In this document: positions 47,407 through 57,491 of the stretch, piece by piece
How positions within the stretch are numbered: position 1 is the first letter of the stretch
Layout: each line of letters opens with the position of its first letter
Assembly: GCA_028564925.1 (NCBI GenBank)
Contig: CM053026.1
Coordinates: 601,329,107-601,393,106, forward strand
Length of the DNA: 64,000 bases
Direction: 5' to 3'
Source of the DNA: Lithobates sylvaticus
Lineage: Eukaryota; Chordata; Amphibia; Anura; Ranidae
The notes under the pieces: generated by a model
What the model saw: the letters and a program-made list of their open reading frames with translations, nothing else
What the model was told of the DNA's origin: nothing
Database searches by the model: none
Program-made: the position numbers and the translations under genes

Positions 47407-48379
47407 ATACTTGGGCCATGGCTGCAGTCATGACCCTGTTTTTTTTTTTTTCAGATGCTCTACAATATAAAAGTGTTCCAAGCGCCTGAATCGATTTTAT
47501 ATGTGACGGAAGAGGTCCACCCCCCCCCCCCCCCATCGCCTTCTGCTGCCTTTCCAGGCTCTCCTGTTCCACTGAGATGTCTGGGACTGAAGTCGGCGGT
47601 TCAGCCAGCTTACCATAGAGATGAAAGAGGACTGAAAGTTCCCTGATCATCTCTGTAGTCTAAGAAACAGGAAGTAAGGAGGATTTTGTCCCTTCTGGTT
47701 TAGCTCAAATGTAAACAAGTTGTTATTGGCTTATGAAAGCATCTGATCAAACCAATTTTTGTCTGTCTAGTCCCATCCTATTGTGAGTTGCCACTTGTTA
47801 TGTGTATGTTTCCTCACCCTACTGCTACACTCAGATCTGTGCCCCTGGTGGTCTCTGTTGGTCTTACAGCTGTAGGAGCTGCCACTTCCATCTGGCTAAA
47901 CTTTTCCCCCTGCTCCACAGAGACTTCACCACTTGAGGCTGCAGTTTTTTTTATGTGCGTATTACCTGTCTAAATGTAAGTTGCCATTTGTCTTTCCACA
48001 ACCATCTACATTACATGTAGGGGAGAAATGTCAGAATTGGCCTGGCGGTCAAGCAGTTAAAGAGTCTCCACCCAAGAAATTGTGTGCATATTCACTTTAA
48101 TAATCCAATCATTTGAAAAGCGAATTCTTGCTTATGTATTTCTTCTACACATGACTGGATGATTCAAGTGAATATTCACACAATTTATTGTGAGGGAATT
48201 CTCGACTCATTTAGTAATCAACCCAAAGATGTCATCCACATCATCCAACTCATAGGAATTGATTTACTGTAGAGGAAACTGTTCAATTACCAATGTGAAT
48301 GTTCACCTACCTATAGTTTCCCTGTATTTACTAAGATAAGTAGATATTACTTTACAAAGTAAACAGTTTCTATAGACTA
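47407..48379. other. Intergenic with decayed MITE pieces
   Basis: A poly-C run lies near 47519-47534. The region 48062-48225 has ATTGTGTGCATATTCACTTT and AAGTGAATATTCACACAATT as an inverted pair, a probable old MITE. Around 48044 GGCGGTCAAGCAGTTAA looks like a lone TTAA-element end. No gene. Confidence 0.35.
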
Positions 48380-48549
48380 TGGGTTTGATTTACTAAAACT
48401 GGAGAGTGCAAAATCTGGTGCAGCTCTGCATGGTAGCCAAACAGCTTCTAACCTCAGATTGTTTAATTAAGCATTGACAAAAAAACTGGAAGCTGATTGG
48501 TTTCTATGGAAAGCTGCACCATAATTTACTCTCATCAGTTTTAATAAAT
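48380..48549. mobile_element. Palindromic MITE, same family as 26566-26766
   Basis: TTTGATTTACTAAAACTGGA at the left and the weaker inverse ACTCTCATCAGTTTTAATAAA at the right, with GTGCAGCTCTGCATGG / AAAGCTGCACCA pairing between. Confidence 0.55.
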
Positions 48550-49034
48550 GTTTTAAAGGCAACCCCATATGCATAGAACCATTGTATAGTACTGTTATGT
48601 AAAGCAGGAAACAGAGTGTGTGTATAATATAAGTATATATTGCTGCCACTGTGTACACATATAATTACAAACTATACATTAAAACAAAGTTTGAAATAAT
48701 AAAAACAGATTGTTAACATCAAATTGATTTCTTTTATATCTAGAAAATCATTTCAAAGGCTATAAATTACCTTTAACAATGTGGAAATGTTTAATTTCAT
48801 TTGTGTGCTTGTACAGGAAATATGATATCAATATTAAAGAGTTTTATATTTATTATTTAATATAATAAAAAATATAGTAATTGGGGGGCGTGGCGACCGA
48901 ACTCCAAGATGGCCGCTTAGCCTTGGAGCTCCGCTCGTCCAGCTGAGGCAATCGACGATTACCCACATTTCCCGGCGATACTCTATCCCCAAAACAGGCC
49001 TGCAACTACCGGAGACTCCCGGGAACAGTCCGGG

Positions 49035-49643
49035 ATGGCCAGAAACAGGAAAAATCCGCAACAGCCGCGGAAACTGCCAGGTTACTACGCCGCGAACAGC
49101 ACCTCACAAAATGGCGGCGGCGGCGGCAGGTCCTGTGACGGAGCGCATTCACAGGGACAAGGTCAGGCTCATATGGGGCATTCCTCCACCGTTCCTCACC
49201 CTCAGAAGGCCTCCAGCGACTCCTCATCCGTCCCTGCTACTCCTACCACACGGAGCCCTGCTAAATCTAGGCTGCGGAGGGACTCACCATATAGGCCGCA
49301 ATCAGCTACTTCTATGGAGGTAAGCGCTTCTCACACAGCCACCGCTGGTCAGTTCAGTCAGAGAGGAGACCCCATATCTGAATTCCCCACATCTGACAGA
49401 CCAGTTTCAGACACTGTATTAAAGGACATGTTACTTTCTTTACGGTCATCCCTTCAGGCTGACATGGTCAGAGGAATTAATGAATGCAGGAGGGAAGTTA
49501 ACTCTTTGGGCCTAAGGGTGGACAGAATAGAACACAGAATGGAGGAATTCACCTCATCATATAATGTTATGGTGGAATCAAATGCAGCACAGGGGGAAGA
49601 TATTGGATGGCTTAAAGATAAATTATCAGACCTTGAGGACCGC
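49035..49643 (+). CDS. L1 ORF1, N-terminal half (203 codons before FB2)
   Basis: Starts MARNRKNPQQPRKLPGYYAA after a GGG-ATG context. The first 110 residues are rich in Ser, Pro, Gly and Thr. From about residue 125 (DTVLKDMLLSLRSSL) to residue 203 the spacing of Leu, Val and Met fits the coiled coil by which L1 ORF1p forms trimers. The half ends at KLSDLEDRS, the start of the conserved L1 motif LEDRSRRNNL. FB2 then interrupts at codon 204. Before that insertion the reading frame would have been continuous, 405 codons in all. Confidence 0.85.
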
Positions 49644-50786
49644 TCCAGGAGTAGGGATGAGCCGAACACCCCCCCGTTCGGCTCGCACCAGAACCCGCGA
49701 ACGGACCTAAAGTCCGTGCGAGCTTTAGAACCCTATTAGTTATAATGGATGCGAACGTTCGAAATTAAAAGTGCTCATTTTAAAGGCTAATATGCATGTT
49801 AATGTCATAAAAAGTGTTTGGGGACCTGGGTCCTGCCCCAGGGGACATGTATCAATGCAAAAAATTTTTTTTAAAAACGGCCGTTTTTTCAGGAGCAGTG
49901 ATTTTAATAATGCTTAAATTGAAACAATAAAAGTGTAATATTCCTTTAAATTTCGTACCTGGGGGGTGTCTATAGTATGCCTGTAAAGGGGCGCATGTTT
50001 CCCGTGTTTAGAACTGTCTCTGCGCAAAGTGTCATTTTTGAAAGTAAAAAAGCTATTTAAAATCACTCGCGGCTAATGTTAATTCACGGCTCCCGTAACA
50101 CAGAGAACAGTGATTCATTGAAACTCATTCATAAAAAAAAGTCATTGATAAAAAAAAAAAAAAAATGAAAAAAAAAAAGCGTAGGGGTCCCCCCAAATTC
50201 AATAACCAGGCCCTTCAGGTCTGGGATGGATATTAAGGGGGATCCCAGCCAAAAAAAAAAAAAAAAAATGGCGTAGGGTCCCCCTCAAAATCCATACCAG
50301 ACCCTTGAGGTCTGGTATGGATTTTAAGGGGAACCCTAGCCAAAAAAAATGGCGTGGGGTCCCCCTCAAAATCCATACCAGACCCTTATCCGAGCACGCA
50401 ACCTGGCAGGCCGCAGGAAAAGAGGGGGGGACGAGAGCGGCCCCCCCTCTCGCCTGAACCGTACCAGGCCACATGCCCTCAACATTGGGAGGATGCTTTG
50501 GGGGTCTAAGACCCCTAAAGCACCTTGTCCCCATGTTGATTAGGACAAGGGCCTCTTCCCCACAACCCTGGCCGGTGGTTGTGGGGGTCTGCGGGCGGGG
50601 GGCTTATCGGAATCTGGAAGCCCCCTTTAACAAGGGGACCCCCAGATCCCGGCCCCCCCCCTGTGTGAAATGGTAAGGGGGTACAAAAGTACCCCTACCA
50701 TTTCACCAAAAAAGTGGCAAAAATGGTAAAAAGGACAGGAGACAGTCTTTGACAATTCCTTTATTAAAATCTTCTTTCTTCTTTCT

Positions 50787-50906
50787 TCATCCTTCGGATT
50801 CTTCATCTTCTCCTTCCTTCATCTTCTTCCATCTTCTTCTTCCATTTTCTTCTTCCTCCGATCCGCTTCTTCTTGCGCTGGTCTTCTCGTCCTTCTCGTC
50901 CGGCAT
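50787..50906 (-). CDS. FB2 left-arm 39-codon charged reading frame
   Basis: The mirror copy of the frame at 51237-51356 on the opposite strand. It differs by one residue (Ser for Thr near the C terminus), keeping ATG, length and stop. AATAAA on - is at 50760-50765. The upstream TATA is weaker in this arm. Identity of the two arms may reflect palindrome gene conversion rather than selection. Confidence 0.35.
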   Translation of the reverse strand: MPDEKDEKTSARRSGSEEEENGRRRWKKMKEGEDEESEG

Positions 50907-51000
50907 CTTCTTCCGTCGGCGTCGGCGTCGGTGTCGGTGTCTTCTTGGGCCGCTCCGCGCAATGGGAGGCTCCCGCTGTGTGAGGCTCCGCTCCATCTGA

Positions 51001-51140
51001 CAGGTCTTTTAAAACGGAGGGCACCTGGTGACCCCGCCCCCCTCTGACATCATGGGGAAAGCCATCATGGAATTCCCCATGACGTCCCTGTGCGTCAGAG
51101 GGGGCGGGGTCACCAGGTGCCCTCCATTATAAAAGACCTG
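51001..51140. promoter_or_regulatory. FB2 central bidirectional promoter-like core
   Basis: GGGGGCGGGGTCACCA at 51100-51115 and its inverse complement at about 51027-51042 are identical to the FB1 core. TATAAAAG lies at 51128-51135 on +. The - side has TTTAAAAG in the mirrored place (about 51006-51013), a weaker TATA. A dyad hairpin, CATGGGGA / TCCCCATG, lies between them. Confidence 0.55.
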
Positions 51141-51236
51141 TCAGACGGAGCGGAGCCTCACACAGCGGGAGCCTCCCATTGCGCGGAGCGGCCCAAGAAG
51201 AGACAGAGACACCGACGCCGACGCCGACGGAAGAAG

Positions 51237-51356
51237 ATGCCGGACGAGAAGGACGAGAAGACCAGCGCAAGAAGAAGCGGATCGGAGGAAGAAGAAAATG
51301 GAAGAAGAAGATGGAAGAAGATGAAGGAAGGAGAAGATGAAGAAACCGAAGGATGA
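51237..51356 (+). CDS. FB2 right-arm 39-codon charged reading frame
   Basis: It begins MPDEKDEKTSARRSGSEEEE and ends KEGEDEETEG-stop. ATG has A at -3. It is the first ATG downstream of the expected start about 30 bp after TATAAAAG, and AATAAA (51378-51383) follows the stop within 25 bp. Transcript, frame and poly(A) site thus make a complete compact mini-gene of about 240 bp. The protein is only Lys/Arg/Glu/Asp-rich and has no recognisable domain. Coding is unproven. Confidence 0.35.
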   Translation: MPDEKDEKTSARRSGSEEEENGRRRWKKMKEGEDEETEG

Positions 51357-52591
51357 AGAAAGAAGAAAGAAGATTTTAATAAAGGAATTGTCAAAGACTG
51401 TCTCCTGTCCTTTTTACCATTTTTGCCACTTTTTTGGTGAAATGGTAGGGGTACTTTTGTACCCCCTTACCATTTCACACAGGGGGGGGGCCGGGATCTG
51501 GGGGTCCCCTTGTTAAAGGGGGCTTCCAGATTCCGATAAGCCCCCCGCCCGCAGACCCCCACAACCACCGGCCAGGGTTGTGGGGAAGAGGCCCTTGTCC
51601 TAATCAACATGGGGACAAGGTGCTTTAGGGGTCTTAGACCCCCAAAGCATCCTCCCAATGTTGAGGGCATGTGGCCTGGTACGGTTCAGGCGAGAGGGGG
51701 GGCCGCTCTCGTCCCCCCCTCTTTTCCTGCGGCCTGCCAGGTTGCGTGCTCGGATAAGGGTCTGGTATGGATTTTGAGGGGGACCCCACGCCATTTTTTT
51801 TGGCTAGGGTTCCCCTTAAAATCCATACCAGACCTCAAGGGTCTGGTATGGATTTTGAGGGGGACCCTACGCCATTTTTTTTTTTTTTTTTTGGCTGGGA
51901 TCCCCCTTAATATCCATCCCAGACCTGAAGGGCCTGGTTATTGAATTTGGGGGGACCCCTACGCTTTTTTTTTTGTTTTTTTTATTAATGAATGACAGCT
52001 CTCTGTGTTACAGGAGCCATCAATTCATTAGCCGCGAGTGATTTAAATAGCTTTCTTCCTGCAAAAATGACACTTTTTTGCAGGGAAAGTTCTAAGCACA
52101 GGAAACCTGCCCTCCTTCACAGGCTACCTATAGACACCCCCCAGATGTGATACTGCAATGCTGTTCTAACAGCATGCACACACATATCCCCAGAAATAAA
52201 GAACATATTGTTGTCAGCAGTCAGCAGCACACTGACACGCTGACACTGTGAGTGAAACATAATATGCGAGGCCGCCGCCGCGGCGGCCTCTTATACCGTG
52301 GGGCGTGTATTAAAGCCCCTGAGCTATAATTGGCTACAGGCATCCTGCCTGTAGCCAATTATGGCTCTCCTCGCTGCCGGCGCTGTGATTGGCCAAGCAT
52401 GCGGGGTCACAGTGCATGCTTGGCCAATCATCAGCCAGCATTGCACTGCGCGGGCCGCAATGCATTGCGGGGCCGCTCGCATCACACGAATTTGATGCGA
52501 GCGGTCCCAATAGTTCTGGGCTCGCCGAGCGAGCGAACACCCGGTGCTCGATTCGAACATGGGTTCGAATCGAACACCGGGCTCATCCTTA

Positions 52592-53200
52592 TCCAGGAGA
52601 AATAATCTGAAATTAAGGGGTATCCCTGAAGATGTACCCCCAAATCAGTTACTACCATTTGCCCAAGCTTTTTTTTCCACTTTTTTACCTCAGGCGTCTG
52701 CACAAGACCTTATTGTAGACAGGATTCATAGAATCCCCAAACCCTCCTTTCTGCCAGCTGAAATCCCTAGGGATGTTTTATTGAGAATACATTTTTTCCA
52801 CATTAAGGATCAGATTTTACAAGCATCTAGGAAACAAGAAAATATTCCTCCACAATATGCCAATATCAGATTGCTTCCTGACCTGTCCAGGCATACTTTG
52901 CAGAGACATCGCAATCTCCTCACCATTACAAAAGCTCTGCGAAACCATAATATAATTCACAAGTGGAAATATCCTGCTACGTTATCTATCACTCATAAGG
53001 GCGCCACCTCCATGATTTCATCACTAGATGATGGCATAAAACTGTTACGTAAGTGGAATATACTGCCTGAATGCAATGTTCAATACCCTTCGACAGATGG
53101 GCCATCTCATGTCCAAAATGACTGGCAAGTTGTCACATACAAAAAATCGCACAAAAAAAACGCAGAGGGAAACTATTCTACGAGTCAGCCTACCATATGA
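52592..53200 (+). CDS. L1 ORF1, C-terminal half (after FB2)
   Basis: Resumes in the same phase with SRRNNLKLRGIPEDVPPNQL, the hallmark of the L1 ORF1 RNA-binding (RRM-like) domain, followed by RIHRIPKPSF and the C-terminal domain around ILQASRKQENIPPQYANIRL and DLSRHTLQRHRNL. Stop at 53198-53200. The ORF2 start lies 310 bp further on. The half-gene has no ATG in its normal position because of FB2, so intact ORF1 protein cannot be made from this copy unless FB2 is excised. Confidence 0.85.
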   Translation, partial: SRRNNLKLRGIPEDVPPNQLLPFAQAFFSTFLPQASAQDLIVDRIHRIPKPSFLPAEIPRDVLLRIHFFHIKDQILQASRKQENIPPQYANIRLLPDLSRHTLQRHRNLLTITKALRNHNIIHKWKYPATLSITHKGATSMISSLDDGIKLLRKWNILPECNVQYPSTDGPSHVQNDWQVVTYKKSHKKNAEGNYSTSQPTI

Positions 53201-53510
53201 TTGCCTCTTAGGATGAGTGCCTTATACTCTTTATCCTATTCACCCCTGATTACCAGTAGCAGATTACACTGCTCTTGGATCGATTATTTGATCCATTTCT
53301 TATGGTGTCATCAATTTTTTTGATTTCTATTTATTATTATTTTTGTTTTTTGTATTTTTTCCTTGATATGCACAGATCTTCTACAAGCAGCGTAGCATCT
53401 TCTGTTTACCTCATGACCCTGCAAAATGACTGCCAGCAGCTGGGAACTGTCCTATTGGTCACAGTGAGTACACTTTTGTCAGCCTTCCATACTTCATACA
53501 CAACGGGCCC

Positions 53511-56500
53511 ATGACAATTTCTTGTTTATCCATTAACGCTCATGGATTGAATCACCCGGCCAAACGTTTTTCCCTGTGGAATGAAGCCTATAAACATAGG
53601 GCGGACATTTTATGTGTACAGGAAACACACTTTCAACTTGATAACGCTCCACCATGTTCTCATAAGGACTACCCACATATTTACTTGGCGTGCAATCCTC
53701 ATAAGAAAACTGGAGGAGTCCTTCTGGCCCTGAGAAACTCAATCTCCTTTCAACATAGGGATTCATTTCTTGATGCTGCTGGCAGGTTTATTATTGTCTC
53801 TGGGGACATTAACTCACAACCCTTCACTCTGGTTACTCTATACTCCCCGAATACTCATCAAATTAGTTTTTTCAATAAAGTCCTTCACAAAATTAAGTCT
53901 ATGCAATATGGTAAAGTATTCATTTGCGGAGACTTTAACATCACCTCAGATCCTCATATGGACACATCTTCAGCTAAACCTAACAAGACACCGGCACTAC
54001 AGTCCATTCTTCATAAGGAGGAACTTTTTGATGTATGGAGATGTCTCCATGCTGGCGAAAAAGACTTAACTTTTTTTTCAAATAGGCATCACTCATATTC
54101 CCGTATTGACATGTATTTGACTGATAAATGGTTGTTACAGGATATTGTCAAGGCTACCATTCACGATATTACGTGGTCTGACCATGCAGCAATTTCTTTA
54201 ACCATTGCAGAAAAGGGTGTCTCCTCTTCACCTCCCATCTGGCGTTGCAACACTAGATTAATACAAGAACCTTCTTCTGGCAAACTTTTGGCACAACACC
54301 TCACTAATTTTTTCTTAGATAATTACGGCTCTGTTACTGACCCACACGTCTTGTGGAACTCTCATAAAGCGTACATGAGAGGTATTCTCATACAAATGGG
54401 TGCTAGGGCTAAAAAACAACAGTCTCAACAGCTTCAAACTGTCCTCCAGGATCTTAAAGATCTTGAAATACAAAACAAACAATCACCTACTGCACTCATT
54501 TCACACAAATTATCTTCCCTTAGAGAGGAACTTAGAGAAATCTTGTCTCAACAATATGACAGACATATCAGACGTCTGAAATTAAATTTCTATCATAATG
54601 CTAATAAGGCAGGTAAGCTTCTAGCTAATAGATTGAAAGCAAAACGCACTAAGACGAGAATAGCACACCTAAAACATCCCTCTCTGAACCACAAAATAAT
54701 TCATCCTCAAGCAATAGCTGATCAATTCGCCGAATATTACGGCTCACTTTACAACTTGCATGAAGATCCTAATACGGAGCAACCCACTAGAGAGAATATA
54801 AATGACTTTCTACAGCATATTCATTTGCCTTCTCTCACTACACTGCAACTAGATTCTCTCAACGCCCCCTTTACTACTCAGGAAGTTGAAAAAACCATTG
54901 CGTCGCTTCCAAATGGTAAATCCCCTGGCCCTGATGGTTTCTCTAACGAATACCTTAAAGCGTTTAAACAAATTGTATCGCCTCATCTTACACATTCTTT
55001 CAACAAAGCCGCTGAGACTGCCAATATGCCTCCAGATATGCTAAAAGCCTACATAATCACCTTACCCAAACCTGGTAAGGATCCTGACACACCGGCCAAT
55101 TTCAGGCCAATATCACTTTTAAATTCTGATACCAAGGTGTATGCCAAATTATTAGCCATTCGTTTATCACACATTCTTCCTTTATTGGTTAAAAATTATC
55201 AGATGGGATTTGTGAAGGGGAGACAAACTTCCGATGCCACTAGGAGAATTGTTAATATATTGTATCATGCTAAATTGCACCGAACGCCTTCTCTGCTGTT
55301 ATCTATTGACGCAGAGAAGGCGTTCGATAGAGTCCATTGGACGTATATGGAAATGACGCTTATGAAGTTTGGATTCCAGGGCCGTATACTTCAAGCTATT
55401 ATGGCATTATATTCTTGCCCCACAGCCCAGGTATATTCGACAAATGCCTTGTCGTCAACTTTCAACATTAGAAATGGAACGAGGCAGGGTTGCCCCCTGT
55501 CTCCTTCTATTTTTAACCTTATGATGGGACCTCTTGCAGAAACCATAAGGACACATCCATTAATCTCTGGTTTCCAGTTCGGTAATACTAAACATTCCAT
55601 TAACCTTTTTGCTGATGACGTTATATTATTATTGACTAATCCTCAACTTTCCTTGTCACATGCCCATGCTGTTCTCCAAGCTTTCAGCAGGATTTCATAT
55701 TACAAGGTGAACTTTTCTAAATCTTTGATCCTTGCTCTCAAAATTCCGCCCAAACTTAAACTTAATCTTCAAACACAATTTCCGTACACGTGGAGTACTG
55801 AAGGTATACCGTACCTGGGAATTGTATTAAAAGCTAAAGTTTCCGAGCTCGCTAAATCCAATTTGAAACCGCTTATTACCAAACTGGAAACCCAACTTAA
55901 AGACTTCTCAATGAAAGAAGTTTCCTGGTTTGGTAGAATTGCAGCATATAAAATGCTGATCTTACCTCAAGTACTATATATATTTCGCTCGCTGCCGCTA
56001 CATATTCCACAACACTTTCTTACAAAACTATCTACTATGTGCTGGAAGTATGTATGGAATGGTAAAAAAGCTAGATGTTCCAGAAACAATCTCACCTCAC
56101 ACAAGAGGTTCGGTGGTGCAGGCTTACCTGACATCCATGACTATTACTGGGCTGCAAGATTAGACCAAATTAAACATTGGTTTCAGACCGATGACCCGCC
56201 AGTTTGGGTAAGTATTGAAAACGCGTTAATTCCTCTACCTGTGCCCAATACACATACTCTTTTAATGACGGACGGTTGGTCTGAATGGGACTTACGTAAA
56301 TTATCCCCTACTATTCAAATATCGTTAAAAGCATGGCGACACATATTACCTACTACTCGAGCTGACATCACAGACTTACCTTATGATATTCCACTTTCCG
56401 TCCTAGGAACGAAACTTCCACAATTACCCGTAACTGACTTTGTTAATAAAGGGATTACACTCGTATCTGACTTTTTTGAGGGCACTCGACTTAAATCTGC

Positions 56501-57287
56501 AGAACAACTGACTTTGCAGTATAATCTCACTACTAACATGTCACTTTGTACTCTCCAGATTATAGAGCTGCTCAAGACTTTACCTCCCCCGTTTCTTACC
56601 ATTCCATACAAACTTTGGCAGTATTACTCCCCAGGTAAAAAGGACATGAAAGGTATTTCTTATTTTTATAATCTTTTACATGATAAATTGCAATTTATCA
56701 AGACACCTGCTATGTTCAAATGGGAAGTGGAACTTGGATCTACTTTCTCGGAAGACCAGTGGCGTCACGCCTTCTCCGAAATTCATTCCGCATCCCATTG
56801 TGCTAAACATTGGGAACTTACCATTAAACTATCCAATAGGTGGCATTATACTCCTTGTCGCTTGGCGACTTTTTTTCCAGGTTCCTCACCTAATTGTTGG
56901 AGAGAATGTGGCCAGTTGGGTAATCTGTTACATATGCTTTGGCACTGTCCTACGGTTAAAAGCTTATGGAATGGCATTTTCCAACTTATATCTTCTATTA
57001 CGGGTATGATCACTACCCCAGATCCTGCCTTAGGAATTCTCCATTTAACTATTGATAAATTTCCTAAATCATTTCGGCCGGTTATATCCCATACTTTACT
57101 TGAAACCAGGTTAATGATTTTATGTAACTGGAAATCCACTAATGCTATAAATGTGTCGGATGTCACTTCTGCCGTACGTAGAAACTATACTTTTGAACGT
57201 TTAATAGCTATTAATGCCTTTAAATGTACACAGTTTGATAAGTATTGGTCCATATGGCCTACGGATCCTTCTCAGGGATGTTCTTAG
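53511..57287 (+). CDS. L1 ORF2 protein (endonuclease and reverse transcriptase), 1258 codons, open
   Basis: Residues 1-235 are an APE-type endonuclease: Asn9 in SINAHGLN, Glu38 in VQETHF, Asp141/Asn143 in CGDFN, Asp200 in SRIDMYL, and Ser223-Asp224-His225. The reverse transcriptase spans about 460-745 with SPGPDGF (471), NFRPISLLN (530), LLSIDAEKAFDRV (Asp600), RQGCPLSP (658) and FADDVILLL (Asp702/Asp703). A C-terminal Cys-His cluster, C1129-x3-C-x7-H-x4-C, is typical of L1. The length matches the family and no stop or frameshift is present. The protein nicks target DNA and copies its own mRNA there. The true start might lie slightly upstream. Confidence 0.95.
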   Translation: MTISCLSINAHGLNHPAKRFSLWNEAYKHRADILCVQETHFQLDNAPPCSHKDYPHIYLACNPHKKTGGVLLALRNSISFQHRDSFLDAAGRFIIVSGDINSQPFTLVTLYSPNTHQISFFNKVLHKIKSMQYGKVFICGDFNITSDPHMDTSSAKPNKTPALQSILHKEELFDVWRCLHAGEKDLTFFSNRHHSYSRIDMYLTDKWLLQDIVKATIHDITWSDHAAISLTIAEKGVSSSPPIWRCNTRLIQEPSSGKLLAQHLTNFFLDNYGSVTDPHVLWNSHKAYMRGILIQMGARAKKQQSQQLQTVLQDLKDLEIQNKQSPTALISHKLSSLREELREILSQQYDRHIRRLKLNFYHNANKAGKLLANRLKAKRTKTRIAHLKHPSLNHKIIHPQAIADQFAEYYGSLYNLHEDPNTEQPTRENINDFLQHIHLPSLTTLQLDSLNAPFTTQEVEKTIASLPNGKSPGPDGFSNEYLKAFKQIVSPHLTHSFNKAAETANMPPDMLKAYIITLPKPGKDPDTPANFRPISLLNSDTKVYAKLLAIRLSHILPLLVKNYQMGFVKGRQTSDATRRIVNILYHAKLHRTPSLLLSIDAEKAFDRVHWTYMEMTLMKFGFQGRILQAIMALYSCPTAQVYSTNALSSTFNIRNGTRQGCPLSPSIFNLMMGPLAETIRTHPLISGFQFGNTKHSINLFADDVILLLTNPQLSLSHAHAVLQAFSRISYYKVNFSKSLILALKIPPKLKLNLQTQFPYTWSTEGIPYLGIVLKAKVSELAKSNLKPLITKLETQLKDFSMKEVSWFGRIAAYKMLILPQVLYIFRSLPLHIPQHFLTKLSTMCWKYVWNGKKARCSRNNLTSHKRFGGAGLPDIHDYYWAARLDQIKHWFQTDDPPVWVSIENALIPLPVPNTHTLLMTDGWSEWDLRKLSPTIQISLKAWRHILPTTRADITDLPYDIPLSVLGTKLPQLPVTDFVNKGITLVSDFFEGTRLKSAEQLTLQYNLTTNMSLCTLQIIELLKTLPPPFLTIPYKLWQYYSPGKKDMKGISYFYNLLHDKLQFIKTPAMFKWEVELGSTFSEDQWRHAFSEIHSASHCAKHWELTIKLSNRWHYTPCRLATFFPGSSPNCWRECGQLGNLLHMLWHCPTVKSLWNGIFQLISSITGMITTPDPALGILHLTIDKFPKSFRPVISHTLLETRLMILCNWKSTNAINVSDVTSAVRRNYTFERLIAINAFKCTQFDKYWSIWPTDPSQGCS

Positions 57288-57491
57288 ATCTGTTTACTGT
57301 TTGCTATGGTTGCTTATGTATGTAGATGAATATGTTTATACTCGTACGTGTTGCATTTCTTCTGGACATTACATTTACTGTTCACAATGCATATCTTATT
57401 GTTTTTTTCTTTATTGTCTTGTTTTTTCCTTTGTATATTTTTTGACAAATATTCAATAAAAACGAATGATTCAAAAAAAAATATAGTAATT

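Larger units (their letters stand above)
49652..52591. mobile_element. FB2: 2.94-kb foldback element with mirrored mini-genes and hAT-like ends
   Basis: An 8-bp direct repeat, TCCAGGAG, flanks it (49644-49651, 52592-52599). The ends TAGGGATGAGCC and GGGCTCATCCTTA are inverted copies. The 8-bp duplication indicates hAT-type transposition. Most of the left half pairs with the right half around an axis at about 51071. The outermost 300-400 bp are more diverged. Each arm holds, from the centre outward, a GC box, a TATA-like box, a 39-codon frame, AATAAA and the 380-bp cassette shared with FB1, followed by 2-3 repeats of a 95-bp unit around CAAAATCCATACCAGACCC. There is no transposase. Confidence 0.88.
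48883..57475 (+). mobile_element. Full-length L1-type LINE, young, with FB2 inserted in ORF1
   Basis: A 16-bp direct repeat, AAAAAATATAGTAATT, lies at 48867-48882 and 57476-57491 without mismatch. The 5' end is a G-run followed by GGCGTGGCGACC and AAGATGGCCGCTTAG. ORF1 (split by FB2) and an open ORF2 follow, then AATAAA at 57455-57460 and a short A tail. Net of FB2 the length is about 5.6 kb. ORF content places it in the L1/Tx1 group. Perfect duplications and an open ORF2 mean a recent insertion. Confidence 0.93.

Noticed and set aside
47455-47646. Short frame with a poly-Pro run
   Set aside because: It is driven by a poly-C tract and has no similarity I recognise.
52330-52605. Frames near the right end of FB2
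   Set aside because: They lie in inverted CATGCTTGGCCAATCA-type subterminal repeats and change frame between arms, so they are palindrome artefacts.
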